This document shows positions 46,540-54,222 of a DNA stretch of 64,000 bases, piece after piece. The translations under genes were made by a program, and so were the position numbers. The stretch lies in NCBI RefSeq assembly GCF_003860465.1, contig NZ_CP034186.1, positions 62,001-126,000 on the forward strand, in the 5' to 3' direction. Under the pieces are notes generated by a model, which did no database searches, had not been told where the DNA came from, and was given only the letters and a program-made list of their open reading frames with translations. The DNA comes from Deinococcus psychrotolerans. Its GTDB lineage: Bacteria > Deinococcota > Deinococci > Deinococcales > Deinococcaceae. The first letter of the stretch is position 1, and each line of letters opens with the position of its first letter.

Positions 46540-47459
46540 TGCTGCCGTTCGCCGCCTCGCGGGTGATGCAGAGCTTGTTTGTGCTGCTGATCGCCTCGGT
46601 GATGACCTTCAGCTTGATTTTTTTGCTGCCTGCCGACCCAGCCCGCTTGGTCGCCGGGCCGAGCGCCAGCGTTCAGACCGTCAACAGCATCCGGCGCGAA
46701 CTGGGTTTAGATCAGCCGTTTGCCGCCCAGTACGCGCAGTACCTCGGGAAGTTGCTGCAAGGCGATCTGGGGCGCTCCTACAAGCAGCAGTCCAGCGTGC
46801 GCGAGTTGCTGGCCTCTCGCATCTGGCCCACCACTCAGCTGATGCTGGGGGCCATTGCGCTGGAGTTGCTGCTCGGCCTGCCGCTGGGCATCTGGGCAGC
46901 ACTCAGGCGCGGACGGTGGCCTGACCGGGTGGTGATGGGCTTCGCCTTTCTGGGAGCCTCCGCGCCGCAGTTCTGGCTGGGCCTGAGTTTGGTGTATCTG
47001 CTGGCCTACGGCCTGAACCTCTTTCCGCTGGGCGGCTACGGCGGCCTCTCGCACCTGTTCTTGCCTGCCCTCACCCTCGGTCTGGGCGGCGCGGGCTGGT
47101 ACGCACGGGTGATCCGCTCCAGTCTGCTGGAGGTGCTGGCCCGCGATTATGTCCGCACCGCCCGCGCCAAGGGCCTGTCTCCCTCGCGGGTGGTCATTCG
47201 CCACGCCCTGCGCAACGCCGTGCCGCCGATTATCAGCATGATCGGATTGGATATCGGCGTGTTCATGGGCGGGGTGGTGGTGGTGGAAAGCGTCTTCGGT
47301 TGGCCGGGCCTGGGGCGACTCGTCTGGGACGCCATCCGGGTGGTCGATCTTCCGGTCATCGTGGGGGTTGTCATCTTCAGCGCCGTCGTCATCACCCTTG
47401 CCAACCTGCTGGCCGACCTCGTTCAGCTCGTCATCGACCCCCGCATCCGCTACTCGTAA
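46539..47459 (+). CDS. Peptide ABC transporter permease (DppB type), second system
   Basis: 306-residue permease: MLPFAASRVMQSLFVLLIAS, FLLPADPARLVAGPSAS, then DYVRTARAKGLSPSRVVIRH and DIGVFMGGVVVVESVFGWPG. ATG 46539 shares one base with the previous stop (TGATG). With the DppC partner and the binding protein at 47469 it lacks only ATPases, which could be DppD/F at 26604-28657. Confidence 0.94.
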   Translation: MLPFAASRVMQSLFVLLIASVMTFSLIFLLPADPARLVAGPSASVQTVNSIRRELGLDQPFAAQYAQYLGKLLQGDLGRSYKQQSSVRELLASRIWPTTQLMLGAIALELLLGLPLGIWAALRRGRWPDRVVMGFAFLGASAPQFWLGLSLVYLLAYGLNLFPLGGYGGLSHLFLPALTLGLGGAGWYARVIRSSLLEVLARDYVRTARAKGLSPSRVVIRHALRNAVPPIISMIGLDIGVFMGGVVVVESVFGWPGLGRLVWDAIRVVDLPVIVGVVIFSAVVITLANLLADLVQLVIDPRIRYS

Positions 47460-47468
47460 GGAGAGATT

Positions 47469-49067
47469 ATGAAAACACTGACCACAACGGCGCTTCTCGG
47501 ATTGACCCTTTTGCTCGGCGGCGCTCTGGCCGCGCCGGGCGGCAACATCACCGTCTCCTACAAAGACGACGTGACCACCCTCGATCCGGCAGTGGGCTAC
47601 GACTACCAGAACTGGCCGATGGAGAAGATGGTCTTCGACGCCCTGCTGGACTACAAACCCGGCTCCACGACGCTGACGCCGCGCCTGGCGGCCAAGATGC
47701 CAGACGTTTCCAAAGACGGCAAGACATATACCTTCACCCTGCGTAAAGGCGTCAAGTTCCAGAACGGGCGCGTGATGACAGCGGACGATGTGAAATACAC
47801 CTTGGAGCGCGTTCTCAACCCGAAGACCAAGAGTCCGGGGCAGAGCTTTTATACCGGGATCGCGGGCGCACAGGCGTTCGTGGACGGCAAGGCCAAGGCC
47901 GTGTCGGGCATCACCGTACTGGCTCCTGACAAGCTGCGGATCACGCTGGACGCACCCAACGCCGCTTTCCTCAATATCATGGCCATGAATTTCGCCTTTA
48001 TCGTCCCCAAGGAAGCCGTTGCCAGCGCCGGGGAGGATTTCGGCCACAAGCCCGTCGGCACTGGGCCGTTTACCCTCAAGTCATGGGTCAACGGTCAACA
48101 ACTCGTCTTTGAGCGCAATCCCAATTACTTCATGCCCAACCTGCCGCAGCTTGCCAGCGTCACCGTCAAGGTCGGGCTCGATCCCAGTGTGGCTTACCTC
48201 AGCCTCCAGCGCGGCGAGATCGATCTGCTCGGCGACGGCATTCCGCCTGCTCAGTTTCTGCAAGTTACCCGCGATCCCAAGCTCAAGGCCAGCGTGGTGT
48301 CCAAGACCTCGGTCAACACCACCTACCTGAGCCTCAACACCGGCATCAAGCCGCTCAATGACGTGCGGGTGCGTCAGGCCATCAACATGGCGATTGACAA
48401 AACCAAGATTTTGCGCATCATCAACGGGCGCGGCGAGATTGCCAAAGGGGTGCTGCCGCCGCTGATGCCCGGCTACGACAAGACTGAGGCGGGGTACGCT
48501 TACGATCCGGTCAAAGCCAAAGCGCTGCTGGCGGCGGCGGGCCTGAAGTCCGGCTTCGACACCACGCTCTACACCACCTCCACCGACCCGAATCCGCGTA
48601 TCGCCCAGAGCATCCAGCAAGATTTGGCGCAGATCGGCGTGCGGGTGCAGCTCAAGAGCTTGGCCCAGAGCAGCGTGATCGACGCGGCAGGCACGCCCAA
48701 GACGGCGGCTATGGTCTGGTCAGGCGGTCTGGCCTGGACGCAGGACTACCCAGACCCCAGCGATTTTTACTGGCCGATCTTGTCATGCAAAAGTGCGGTG
48801 CAGGGCGGCTGGAACTGGCCATTTATCTGCGATAAGGCGCTGGACGCCCGCGCCGACAAAGCCGATAGAATGGTGGCCCCCGCTCAGCAAGCCGCCCGTC
48901 TCAAGGAATACGCCAGCATCTTCGCCGCCATGAACAAGCAGGCGGCGTGGGTGCCGGTCTTTCACGAGGTGCGCTACACCATGAAGTCTGAGCGTCTGGT
49001 GGGCAGCGTGGACGACCTGCTCGACCCGACGCACTTCATTAATTACGAGCGGCTGTCGGTGAAATAA
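47469..49067 (+). CDS. ABC transporter substrate-binding protein, family 5, second system
   Basis: 532-residue exported binding protein. Signal peptide MKTLTTTALLGLTLLLGGAL, cleaved near AAPGG, then NITVSYKDDVTTLDPAVGYD, FQNGRVMTADDVKYTLERVL, KPVGTGPFTLKSWVNGQQLV and DVRVRQAINMAIDKTKILRI. ATG 47469 follows AAGGAGAG, 9 nt after the permease gene. It differs enough from the 23124 protein to have its own ligand. Confidence 0.94.
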   Translation: MKTLTTTALLGLTLLLGGALAAPGGNITVSYKDDVTTLDPAVGYDYQNWPMEKMVFDALLDYKPGSTTLTPRLAAKMPDVSKDGKTYTFTLRKGVKFQNGRVMTADDVKYTLERVLNPKTKSPGQSFYTGIAGAQAFVDGKAKAVSGITVLAPDKLRITLDAPNAAFLNIMAMNFAFIVPKEAVASAGEDFGHKPVGTGPFTLKSWVNGQQLVFERNPNYFMPNLPQLASVTVKVGLDPSVAYLSLQRGEIDLLGDGIPPAQFLQVTRDPKLKASVVSKTSVNTTYLSLNTGIKPLNDVRVRQAINMAIDKTKILRIINGRGEIAKGVLPPLMPGYDKTEAGYAYDPVKAKALLAAAGLKSGFDTTLYTTSTDPNPRIAQSIQQDLAQIGVRVQLKSLAQSSVIDAAGTPKTAAMVWSGGLAWTQDYPDPSDFYWPILSCKSAVQGGWNWPFICDKALDARADKADRMVAPAQQAARLKEYASIFAAMNKQAAWVPVFHEVRYTMKSERLVGSVDDLLDPTHFINYERLSVK

Positions 49068-49156
49068 AGTCGGCGCTGAACAGGGGGGGCAGAATATCTC
49101 CTGCTCCCTTCCCACACGCCACAAGCCACCCCACTAGCGCGACGGCAAGGAGCCAT

Positions 49157-50086
49157 ATGACCGCCAGACCAAAATGCACCATCCATGATCACCATTACGG
49201 CTGGGACAACAGCCTGAAGCCCGCCCTGGAGGTGGAGAGCGGCGAGACGATTGAATTTGAAGTCGTCGATTCCGGCGGCGGCCAGTTCACGCCGTCTTCC
49301 ACCTCCGCTGACGTGACCACACTGGACTTCTCCAAGATCAATCCGGTGACTGGCCCGGTGTACGTTCACGGCGCAGAGCCGGGCGACGCCCTGCAAGTCG
49401 AGATTCTGGAGTTCCGGCCCTCCGGCTTCGGTTGGACGGCGATCATTCCCGGTTTCGGACTACTGGCCGACGAATTTTCCGAGCCGTATCTCAAGCTGTG
49501 GAATTACACCGACACTTCAGCGGAGTTTCATCACGGCATTCAGGTGCCGGTGCGTCCTTTTCCCGGCACCATCGGCAACGCGCCCGCTGAGGCTGGCCAC
49601 CACAGCGTCGTGCCGCCGAGGGCGGTGGGCGGCAACATGGACATCCGCGATCTGACGGCGGGCAGCACCCTTCACCTGCCCGTCGCGGTCAAGGGCGCAC
49701 TCTTCTCGGTGGGCGATACCCACGCGGCTCAGGGCGACGGCGAGGTGTGCGGCACGGCGATTGAATCGGCCATGCACATCACCCTGCGTTTTACCCTGCA
49801 AAAAGCCGCGAAGCTGAGAACGCCGCGCTTTTCCACGCCCGGCCCGGTGACTTCGCATATCGATCAGAAGGGCTATCAGGTGACGACCGGCATCGGCCCC
49901 GATCTGTACGCCGCCGCGCAGGACGCCACCCGCAACATGATCGAACTGATGATGGCTGAATACGGCCTCAGCGCCCAGGACGCTTACCTGCTGTGCAGCG
50001 TGTGCGCCGACCTGCGTATCAGCGAGATTGTGGACGCCCCCAACTGGCTGGTCGGACTGTATTTGCCGAAGAGTATTTTTGGTTAG
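49157..50086 (+). CDS. Acetamidase/formamidase family protein
   Basis: 309-residue FmdA/AmdA-family amidase, which hydrolyses formamide or acetamide to the acid plus ammonia. Family blocks: the HDHHYGWDNSLKPALEVESG start, DVTTLDFSKINPVTGPVYVH, GDALQVEILEF, PGTIGNAPAEAG, the GGNMDIRDLTAG metal region and FSVGDTHAAQGDGEVCGTAI. ATG 49157 follows AAGGAG. It lies 89 nt behind the binding protein and is the last gene of the operon, so the pathway may release formamide or a related small amide. Confidence 0.94.
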   Translation: MTARPKCTIHDHHYGWDNSLKPALEVESGETIEFEVVDSGGGQFTPSSTSADVTTLDFSKINPVTGPVYVHGAEPGDALQVEILEFRPSGFGWTAIIPGFGLLADEFSEPYLKLWNYTDTSAEFHHGIQVPVRPFPGTIGNAPAEAGHHSVVPPRAVGGNMDIRDLTAGSTLHLPVAVKGALFSVGDTHAAQGDGEVCGTAIESAMHITLRFTLQKAAKLRTPRFSTPGPVTSHIDQKGYQVTTGIGPDLYAAAQDATRNMIELMMAEYGLSAQDAYLLCSVCADLRISEIVDAPNWLVGLYLPKSIFG

Positions 50087-50114
50087 AGCCTTTAGGAGGA
50101 GGAGCTTCGTAGGC

Positions 50115-50158
50115 TGTTCCCGGCGACAGGCCCGTGAGAACGCCTGTCGCCGGGAACA
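50115..50158. terminator. Perfect 17-bp inverted repeat
   Basis: TGTTCCCGGCGACAGGC (50115-50131) pairs perfectly with GCCTGTCGCCGGGAACA (50142-50158) around a 10-nt loop. It separates the convergent formamidase and inositol operons. Probably a bidirectional terminator, although there is no T-run. Confidence 0.75.
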
Positions 50159-50167
50159 TGCCAGTCC

Positions 50168-50376
50168 TCAGTCGTCCCGGACGATCACCCACCTTGCCGG
50201 TATCAAAGGTTTCGTAAGCGCTCTGGGCTTGTTGCAGCGTGAAACGGCGCGTCACCGTGCCTTCAGGGTGCAGATGCAGCGCTCCAGCAACTTCACCAAA
50301 CGCTGCATCTGCCCAATGCTGCACACGCACGACCCCAGCAGGCTCAGCTGCTTGTGAATTAGTAGCGGGCTGAGCG
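50168..50376 (-). pseudogene. Remnant of a zinc-type alcohol dehydrogenase (MDR) gene
   Basis: Directly after the iolB stop, the minus strand keeps the C-terminal part of a zinc-binding dehydrogenase in two frames. The first frame reads LLIHKQLSLLGSCVCSIGQM and QRLVKLLER; after a one-base slip near 50280 the other frame continues LHLHPEGTVTRRFTLQQAQ and AYETFDTGKVGDRPG. The order matches the last third of the family, but the N-terminal two thirds are absent. It is a decayed gene, probably once part of the inositol cluster. Confidence 0.6.
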
Positions 50377-51210
50377 TCAGGGCTTGGCCATCACTGGAAT
50401 CGGCAATGTCAGCGCCTTGCCGCCCCAGTCTTGGCGCATCCAAGCCCAATCCGGCTCATCCACGGGCGGCGTGCTTCTGGCCTCGCCGAGCGCTTCACCG
50501 GCCATAAAATTGAGGTAATAGACGTTGCTGCCGGGAGCCGCCGCCACCGGATGATAGCCACGCGGGCTGAGAATGAGGTCTCCGTCACGGGCAATCAGCG
50601 CTTCGTCGTAGGCGTCTTCAGGGCTGTAATTGCGGTGAATCGCCCAGCCCTGTTCGGGTTGGATGCGGTAGTGGTAGGTTTCCTCGATGTAGAGACTGCC
50701 GTGCCAGCCGTCATGCCGATGCGGGGGCCAGCCGCTCCAGTTGCCGCTGGGGGTATAAACCTCGTAGATCAGCAGCCGCTCGGCCAGCTGGTCGGGGCCA
50801 AGCAGGTGGCTGACTTGCCGGGTGGCGTTGGCCCCGCCGCGCATTTCCACCTTGATGTCCTGAGGCCGGATGACCCGCGCCGGATGCTGCCCAGTTGCCG
50901 GTGCGCCGCCGTGAGCGAAGGTGCCGCTGCCTGATACCGTGTAATGGGTGTGCGGCGGCAGGTAAACCACCGTCGGCAGCTCTTCGAACACGCCTGCTCT
51001 GGAGAGGTCATGTTCCTCATCACCCAAGTGAACACTCAGGCGGCCAGATTGCGGCACGAGGGCAACTTCGTTTTCGCCGCTGTTGCCCTCAAAACTTGCG
51101 CCGTCGAGCGTCATCACACCGAACGAAAGATATGTCCAGCCCGCGCTCTGGGGCGTGACGCTGAGGTTGCCGTCCACGCCGGGCTTGAGATGGGTTCCCG
51201 TGATGGTCAC
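50377..51210 (-). CDS. iolB: 5-deoxy-glucuronate isomerase
   Basis: 277-residue cupin-fold isomerase that converts 5-deoxy-glucuronate to 2-deoxy-5-keto-gluconate in myo-inositol breakdown. Family blocks are clear: GWTYLSFGVMTL, VVYLPPHTHYTVSG, NWSGWPPHRHDGWHGSLYIE (metal histidines) and LILSPRGYHPVAAAPGSNVY. GTG 51210 overlaps the iolG-type stop (GTGA). It is last in the iol operon. Confidence 0.95.
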   Translation of the reverse strand: MTITGTHLKPGVDGNLSVTPQSAGWTYLSFGVMTLDGASFEGNSGENEVALVPQSGRLSVHLGDEEHDLSRAGVFEELPTVVYLPPHTHYTVSGSGTFAHGGAPATGQHPARVIRPQDIKVEMRGGANATRQVSHLLGPDQLAERLLIYEVYTPSGNWSGWPPHRHDGWHGSLYIEETYHYRIQPEQGWAIHRNYSPEDAYDEALIARDGDLILSPRGYHPVAAAPGSNVYYLNFMAGEALGEARSTPPVDEPDWAWMRQDWGGKALTLPIPVMAKP

Positions 51211-52241
51211 GGGTTGGCCCGAACGTCTTGCACCCGCACTGAGCGACCTTCCTTGAGACTCTGGGTGCAGGCCAGCGCCAGCCGCAAGGATTCCAGCGCG
51301 TCGTGGGTGCCGGGATTGGGCGACTCACCCGCCTGCAACGACGCGACGAAGGCAGCGATCTCAGCGCGGTAGGCGTCTTTGAAGCGGTCCATAAAAAAGT
51401 GGTAGTGATCCATCTTGACACTTTCGCCGTACGCCAGCAGCGGCGTTTTGGGAGTGGCGTCCAGCACGAATTTGCCGCCGGAACCGAAGACTTCAGTGCG
51501 AACATCGTAGCCGTAGACGGCGCGGCGCGAGTTTTGAACGACGCCCTGAGCGCCGCCGACAAACTTGAGCAGCACGGTGGTGGTGTCGGCGTCGCCCATT
51601 TCAGCAATGGCCGGATCGACTTTGGCGTCCCCGATGGCGATGACTTCTTCCACCTCGCCCACCAGAAAGCGGGCAATATCGAGGTCGTGAATGGCTTGAT
51701 CCAGAAAAATCCCGCCCGACACTTTCAGGTACTCCAGCGGCGGCGGGGCGGGGTCGCGTCCGGTCGCGGCAAACTGCTCGATGGTGCCGAGTTCGCCCGC
51801 CTCAATGCGCTGTTTGGCCTGAGCAAAGGCCACATCGAAGCGGCGCTGGAAGCCGATCTGAAACGGCACGCCAGTTTCCTGCACAACTTTCATGACCCGC
51901 TCGGTTTCCACGAGGTCTGCTGCCACAGGCTTCTCGCAGAAGATGGCCTTGCCCGCCTTGGCCGCCGCTTCAATCAGTGCCGCGTGGGTGCTGGTCGGCG
52001 TCACGATGATGACGGCCTGCACCTGCGGGTCGTGGATGGCGTCCAGTGGGTCGGCGTAAACCTGATCGGCCCGCAGCAGCCCAGCCAGAGCTTGCGCGGC
52101 GTCCGGCAGCGGGTCGGCCACCGCCACCACCTGAGTTCCCGGCAGGCCCAGCAGCGCCTGACCATGTTCGCGGCCCATGCGCCCCGCACCCAGCAGGGCA
52201 AAACGAATCGGGGCGTCGGTGTAAGGGTTGGATTGTTTCAT
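51207..52241 (-). CDS. iolG: Gfo/Idh/MocA-family dehydrogenase (inositol 2-dehydrogenase)
   Basis: 344-residue NAD-dependent oxidoreductase. Rossmann motif LLGAGRMGREHG, the catalytic lysine in FCEKPVAADL, and the inositol-dehydrogenase-type GGIFLDQAIHDLDIARFL with the active-site His. Place in the operon between iolC and iolB supports myo-inositol 2-dehydrogenase, which makes scyllo-inosose. ATG 52241 starts 33 nt after iolC ends. Some members act on scyllo- or chiro-inositol instead, so the isomer is not fixed. Confidence 0.92.
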   Translation of the reverse strand: MKQSNPYTDAPIRFALLGAGRMGREHGQALLGLPGTQVVAVADPLPDAAQALAGLLRADQVYADPLDAIHDPQVQAVIIVTPTSTHAALIEAAAKAGKAIFCEKPVAADLVETERVMKVVQETGVPFQIGFQRRFDVAFAQAKQRIEAGELGTIEQFAATGRDPAPPPLEYLKVSGGIFLDQAIHDLDIARFLVGEVEEVIAIGDAKVDPAIAEMGDADTTTVLLKFVGGAQGVVQNSRRAVYGYDVRTEVFGSGGKFVLDATPKTPLLAYGESVKMDHYHFFMDRFKDAYRAEIAAFVASLQAGESPNPGTHDALESLRLALACTQSLKEGRSVRVQDVRANP

Positions 52242-52273
52242 AACTTATTCTCCCTGAATATCGGTCTTTAGAT

Positions 52274-53275
52274 TCACTGCCGGTTGATGACGGCCTGAGC
52301 TTCAGCCCAAGTCGGCGCAAAGTGCGAGCAACCGATCTCGCCCACCACCACCGCGCCGCAGGCATTGCCCAGTTGGGCAGCTTCCTGCCAGTCCAGCCCA
52401 CGCAGCCGCCCGGCGATCAGCCCGCCCGCGAAGGCGTCGCCCGCACCCAGCACACTGACGACCTGAACTGGAAAGCCTGCGACGGGCAGAGGAGAGCGGC
52501 CACGTTCAAAAATGGTGCAGCCCCGCGCTCCCTCTTTACGGATGACCACGCCCACTTCCGAGAGGAGCGCGGTGGTGTTGGCCTCCAGGTCGCCCGCGAT
52601 TTCCGGCGCGGTGAACTGGCTGTGTTTGACGACCACCTGCGCCGCACTCGTCAGCATGGCGGCGTTAATCTCCTCCTCGGTGCCCAGCACCACGTCCACG
52701 TCGCGCAGAACAGCCCGAATATTTAGACCAAATGCCAGTGGATCGGGCCACTGATCGGCGCGGAAGTCGAGGTCGAGGTAAACGGTGACACCCGCCGATT
52801 TGGCCCGCCGCGCGGCGCTCAGGGTGGCTGAGCGGCTGGGCTCCCGCGCCAGCGCCGAACCGTTGATGACCAGAGCTCGGGCCTGTTCAATCGGAGCCGC
52901 CACCACGTCCGCGATGCTGAGCTGGGTATCTGCCGGATTGTCACGGTAAAAGGTGATTGGGAATTTGTCGGGCGGCAAGATCGCCAGCAGCACGGCGGGG
53001 GTGCGGGTGCCGTGCTTGCGGGGAATGAAGCGAGTGTCCACCTTCTCACGTTCAAGACCTGCCAGCACGAAATCACCCACCTGATCTTCGCCCACCGCCG
53101 TCAGCAGGGCCGCCCTGACACCGAGGCGGCTGGCCCCCACCGCGATATTGAGCGGACTGCCACCCAGATAAGCGTTAAACTGCTGAATGTCGGGAAAGGC
53201 TGCGCCGACATTGTTGGAGTACAAATCGATGGAGCAGCGGCCTATGGTGAACAGTTCTACGGCTTGGTCGGTCAC
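52274..53275 (-). CDS. iolC: 5-dehydro-2-deoxygluconokinase
   Basis: 333-residue PfkB-family sugar kinase that phosphorylates 2-deoxy-5-keto-gluconate. FTIGRCSIDLYSNNVGAAF and FNAYLGGSPLNIAVGASRLG are characteristic of IolC, with YLDLDFRADQWPD and the C-terminal catalytic motif VVSVLGAGDAFAGGLIAG. GTG 53275 overlaps the iolE stop (GTGA). The C-terminal DUF2090 aldolase-like extension seen in some IolC proteins is absent. Confidence 0.95.
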   Translation of the reverse strand: MTDQAVELFTIGRCSIDLYSNNVGAAFPDIQQFNAYLGGSPLNIAVGASRLGVRAALLTAVGEDQVGDFVLAGLEREKVDTRFIPRKHGTRTPAVLLAILPPDKFPITFYRDNPADTQLSIADVVAAPIEQARALVINGSALAREPSRSATLSAARRAKSAGVTVYLDLDFRADQWPDPLAFGLNIRAVLRDVDVVLGTEEEINAAMLTSAAQVVVKHSQFTAPEIAGDLEANTTALLSEVGVVIRKEGARGCTIFERGRSPLPVAGFPVQVVSVLGAGDAFAGGLIAGRLRGLDWQEAAQLGNACGAVVVGEIGCSHFAPTWAEAQAVINRQ

Positions 53276-54222
53276 TCGGACACCGAAGGGGCTTCCAAGC
53301 TCCGCAGGTACTCGCGGTTGGCCGTTGCGCTCATCAGCGGTTCGCCCATACCCGGCAAGACGTCTTGCTCCACCGTGACCCAGCCCTGATAACTGCTGGT
53401 GTGCAGAGCGTTTAGAACTGGCCCAAACGGCACCACACCCTGACCAAGTTTGCAGAAGACACCCGCGCCCACCGCGTCCTTGTAGGCCGTGCCGGTTTGC
53501 CGCGCCCTCGCTGCCACCTCGGCGCTCATGTCCTTGAAATGCACGTACCAGATGCGCTCACGGTGGTTGTTCAGCAGTTCCAACACCGTGGCCGGATCGC
53601 TGCCGCCGCTGCCGTACAGCGCGTGCCCAGTGTCAAAGACCAAGCCGATCAAGTCAGGGTCGGTGCGGGCCAGAAACTCAGCGATTTCAGCGGGCGTTTC
53701 CACGTAGCCGCCGCAGTGGTGGTGAAACACCGTTCGCAGCCCAGTCTGCTCCAGCACTGCTTTGGCAATTCGCTCGGCTCCCTGCGCGAAATGTGTCCAG
53801 CCCTCTTCATCCAGCGCAAGGTCGGGGGTAATGCGTCCGGCGTTCTCGGAGCGGGCTGCGTCACGGCTGTGTTCGTCGGCCAACACCACCAGCGGCTTCC
53901 AGTTGGGGTCGCCCAGATCGGCCACCGCCGCCAGTTGACCTGCCACCCGCAGCACCCGCGCTTCTCCCTCGGCGTGGGCAGCGGGGTCGCGCAGATACAC
54001 ACCCTCGTAAGCGCCCAGCATGGTCAGGTGGCGCGAAGTCAAAGCCGTTCGCAACTCAGCGAGGTCGGTGGGCAGGTAGCCGTAGTCGCCGAGTTCGGTA
54101 CCGCTGTACCCGGCCTGCACCAACTCGTCCAGCATCTGCACGGCGGGAACGCCCTCCCCGAAGCCCTCGATAGTGCCCCAGGAGCAGGGCGCGTTACCAA
54201 AGCGAATCTTTTGTTCGGTCAT
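53272..54222 (-). CDS. iolE: Inosose dehydratase
   Basis: 316-residue TIM-barrel enzyme (AP-endonuclease-2 superfamily) that dehydrates scyllo-inosose to 3D-trihydroxycyclohexane-1,2-dione. FGNAPCSWGTIEGFG at the start, YSGTELGDYGYLPTD, FHHHCGGYVETPAEI and DPDLIGLVFDTGHALYGSG are standard. ATG 54222 overlaps the iolD stop (ATGA) and has AAGG within iolD's last codons. The longer frame to 54345 lies in iolD. Confidence 0.95.
   Translation of the reverse strand: MTEQKIRFGNAPCSWGTIEGFGEGVPAVQMLDELVQAGYSGTELGDYGYLPTDLAELRTALTSRHLTMLGAYEGVYLRDPAAHAEGEARVLRVAGQLAAVADLGDPNWKPLVVLADEHSRDAARSENAGRITPDLALDEEGWTHFAQGAERIAKAVLEQTGLRTVFHHHCGGYVETPAEIAEFLARTDPDLIGLVFDTGHALYGSGGSDPATVLELLNNHRERIWYVHFKDMSAEVAARARQTGTAYKDAVGAGVFCKLGQGVVPFGPVLNALHTSSYQGWVTVEQDVLPGMGEPLMSATANREYLRSLEAPSVSE

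Noticed and set aside
46707..48047. 446-codon minus-strand frame across the second Dpp permease and binding protein genes
   Set aside because: It spans two real genes antisense and has low-complexity His/Gln/Gly-rich sequence.
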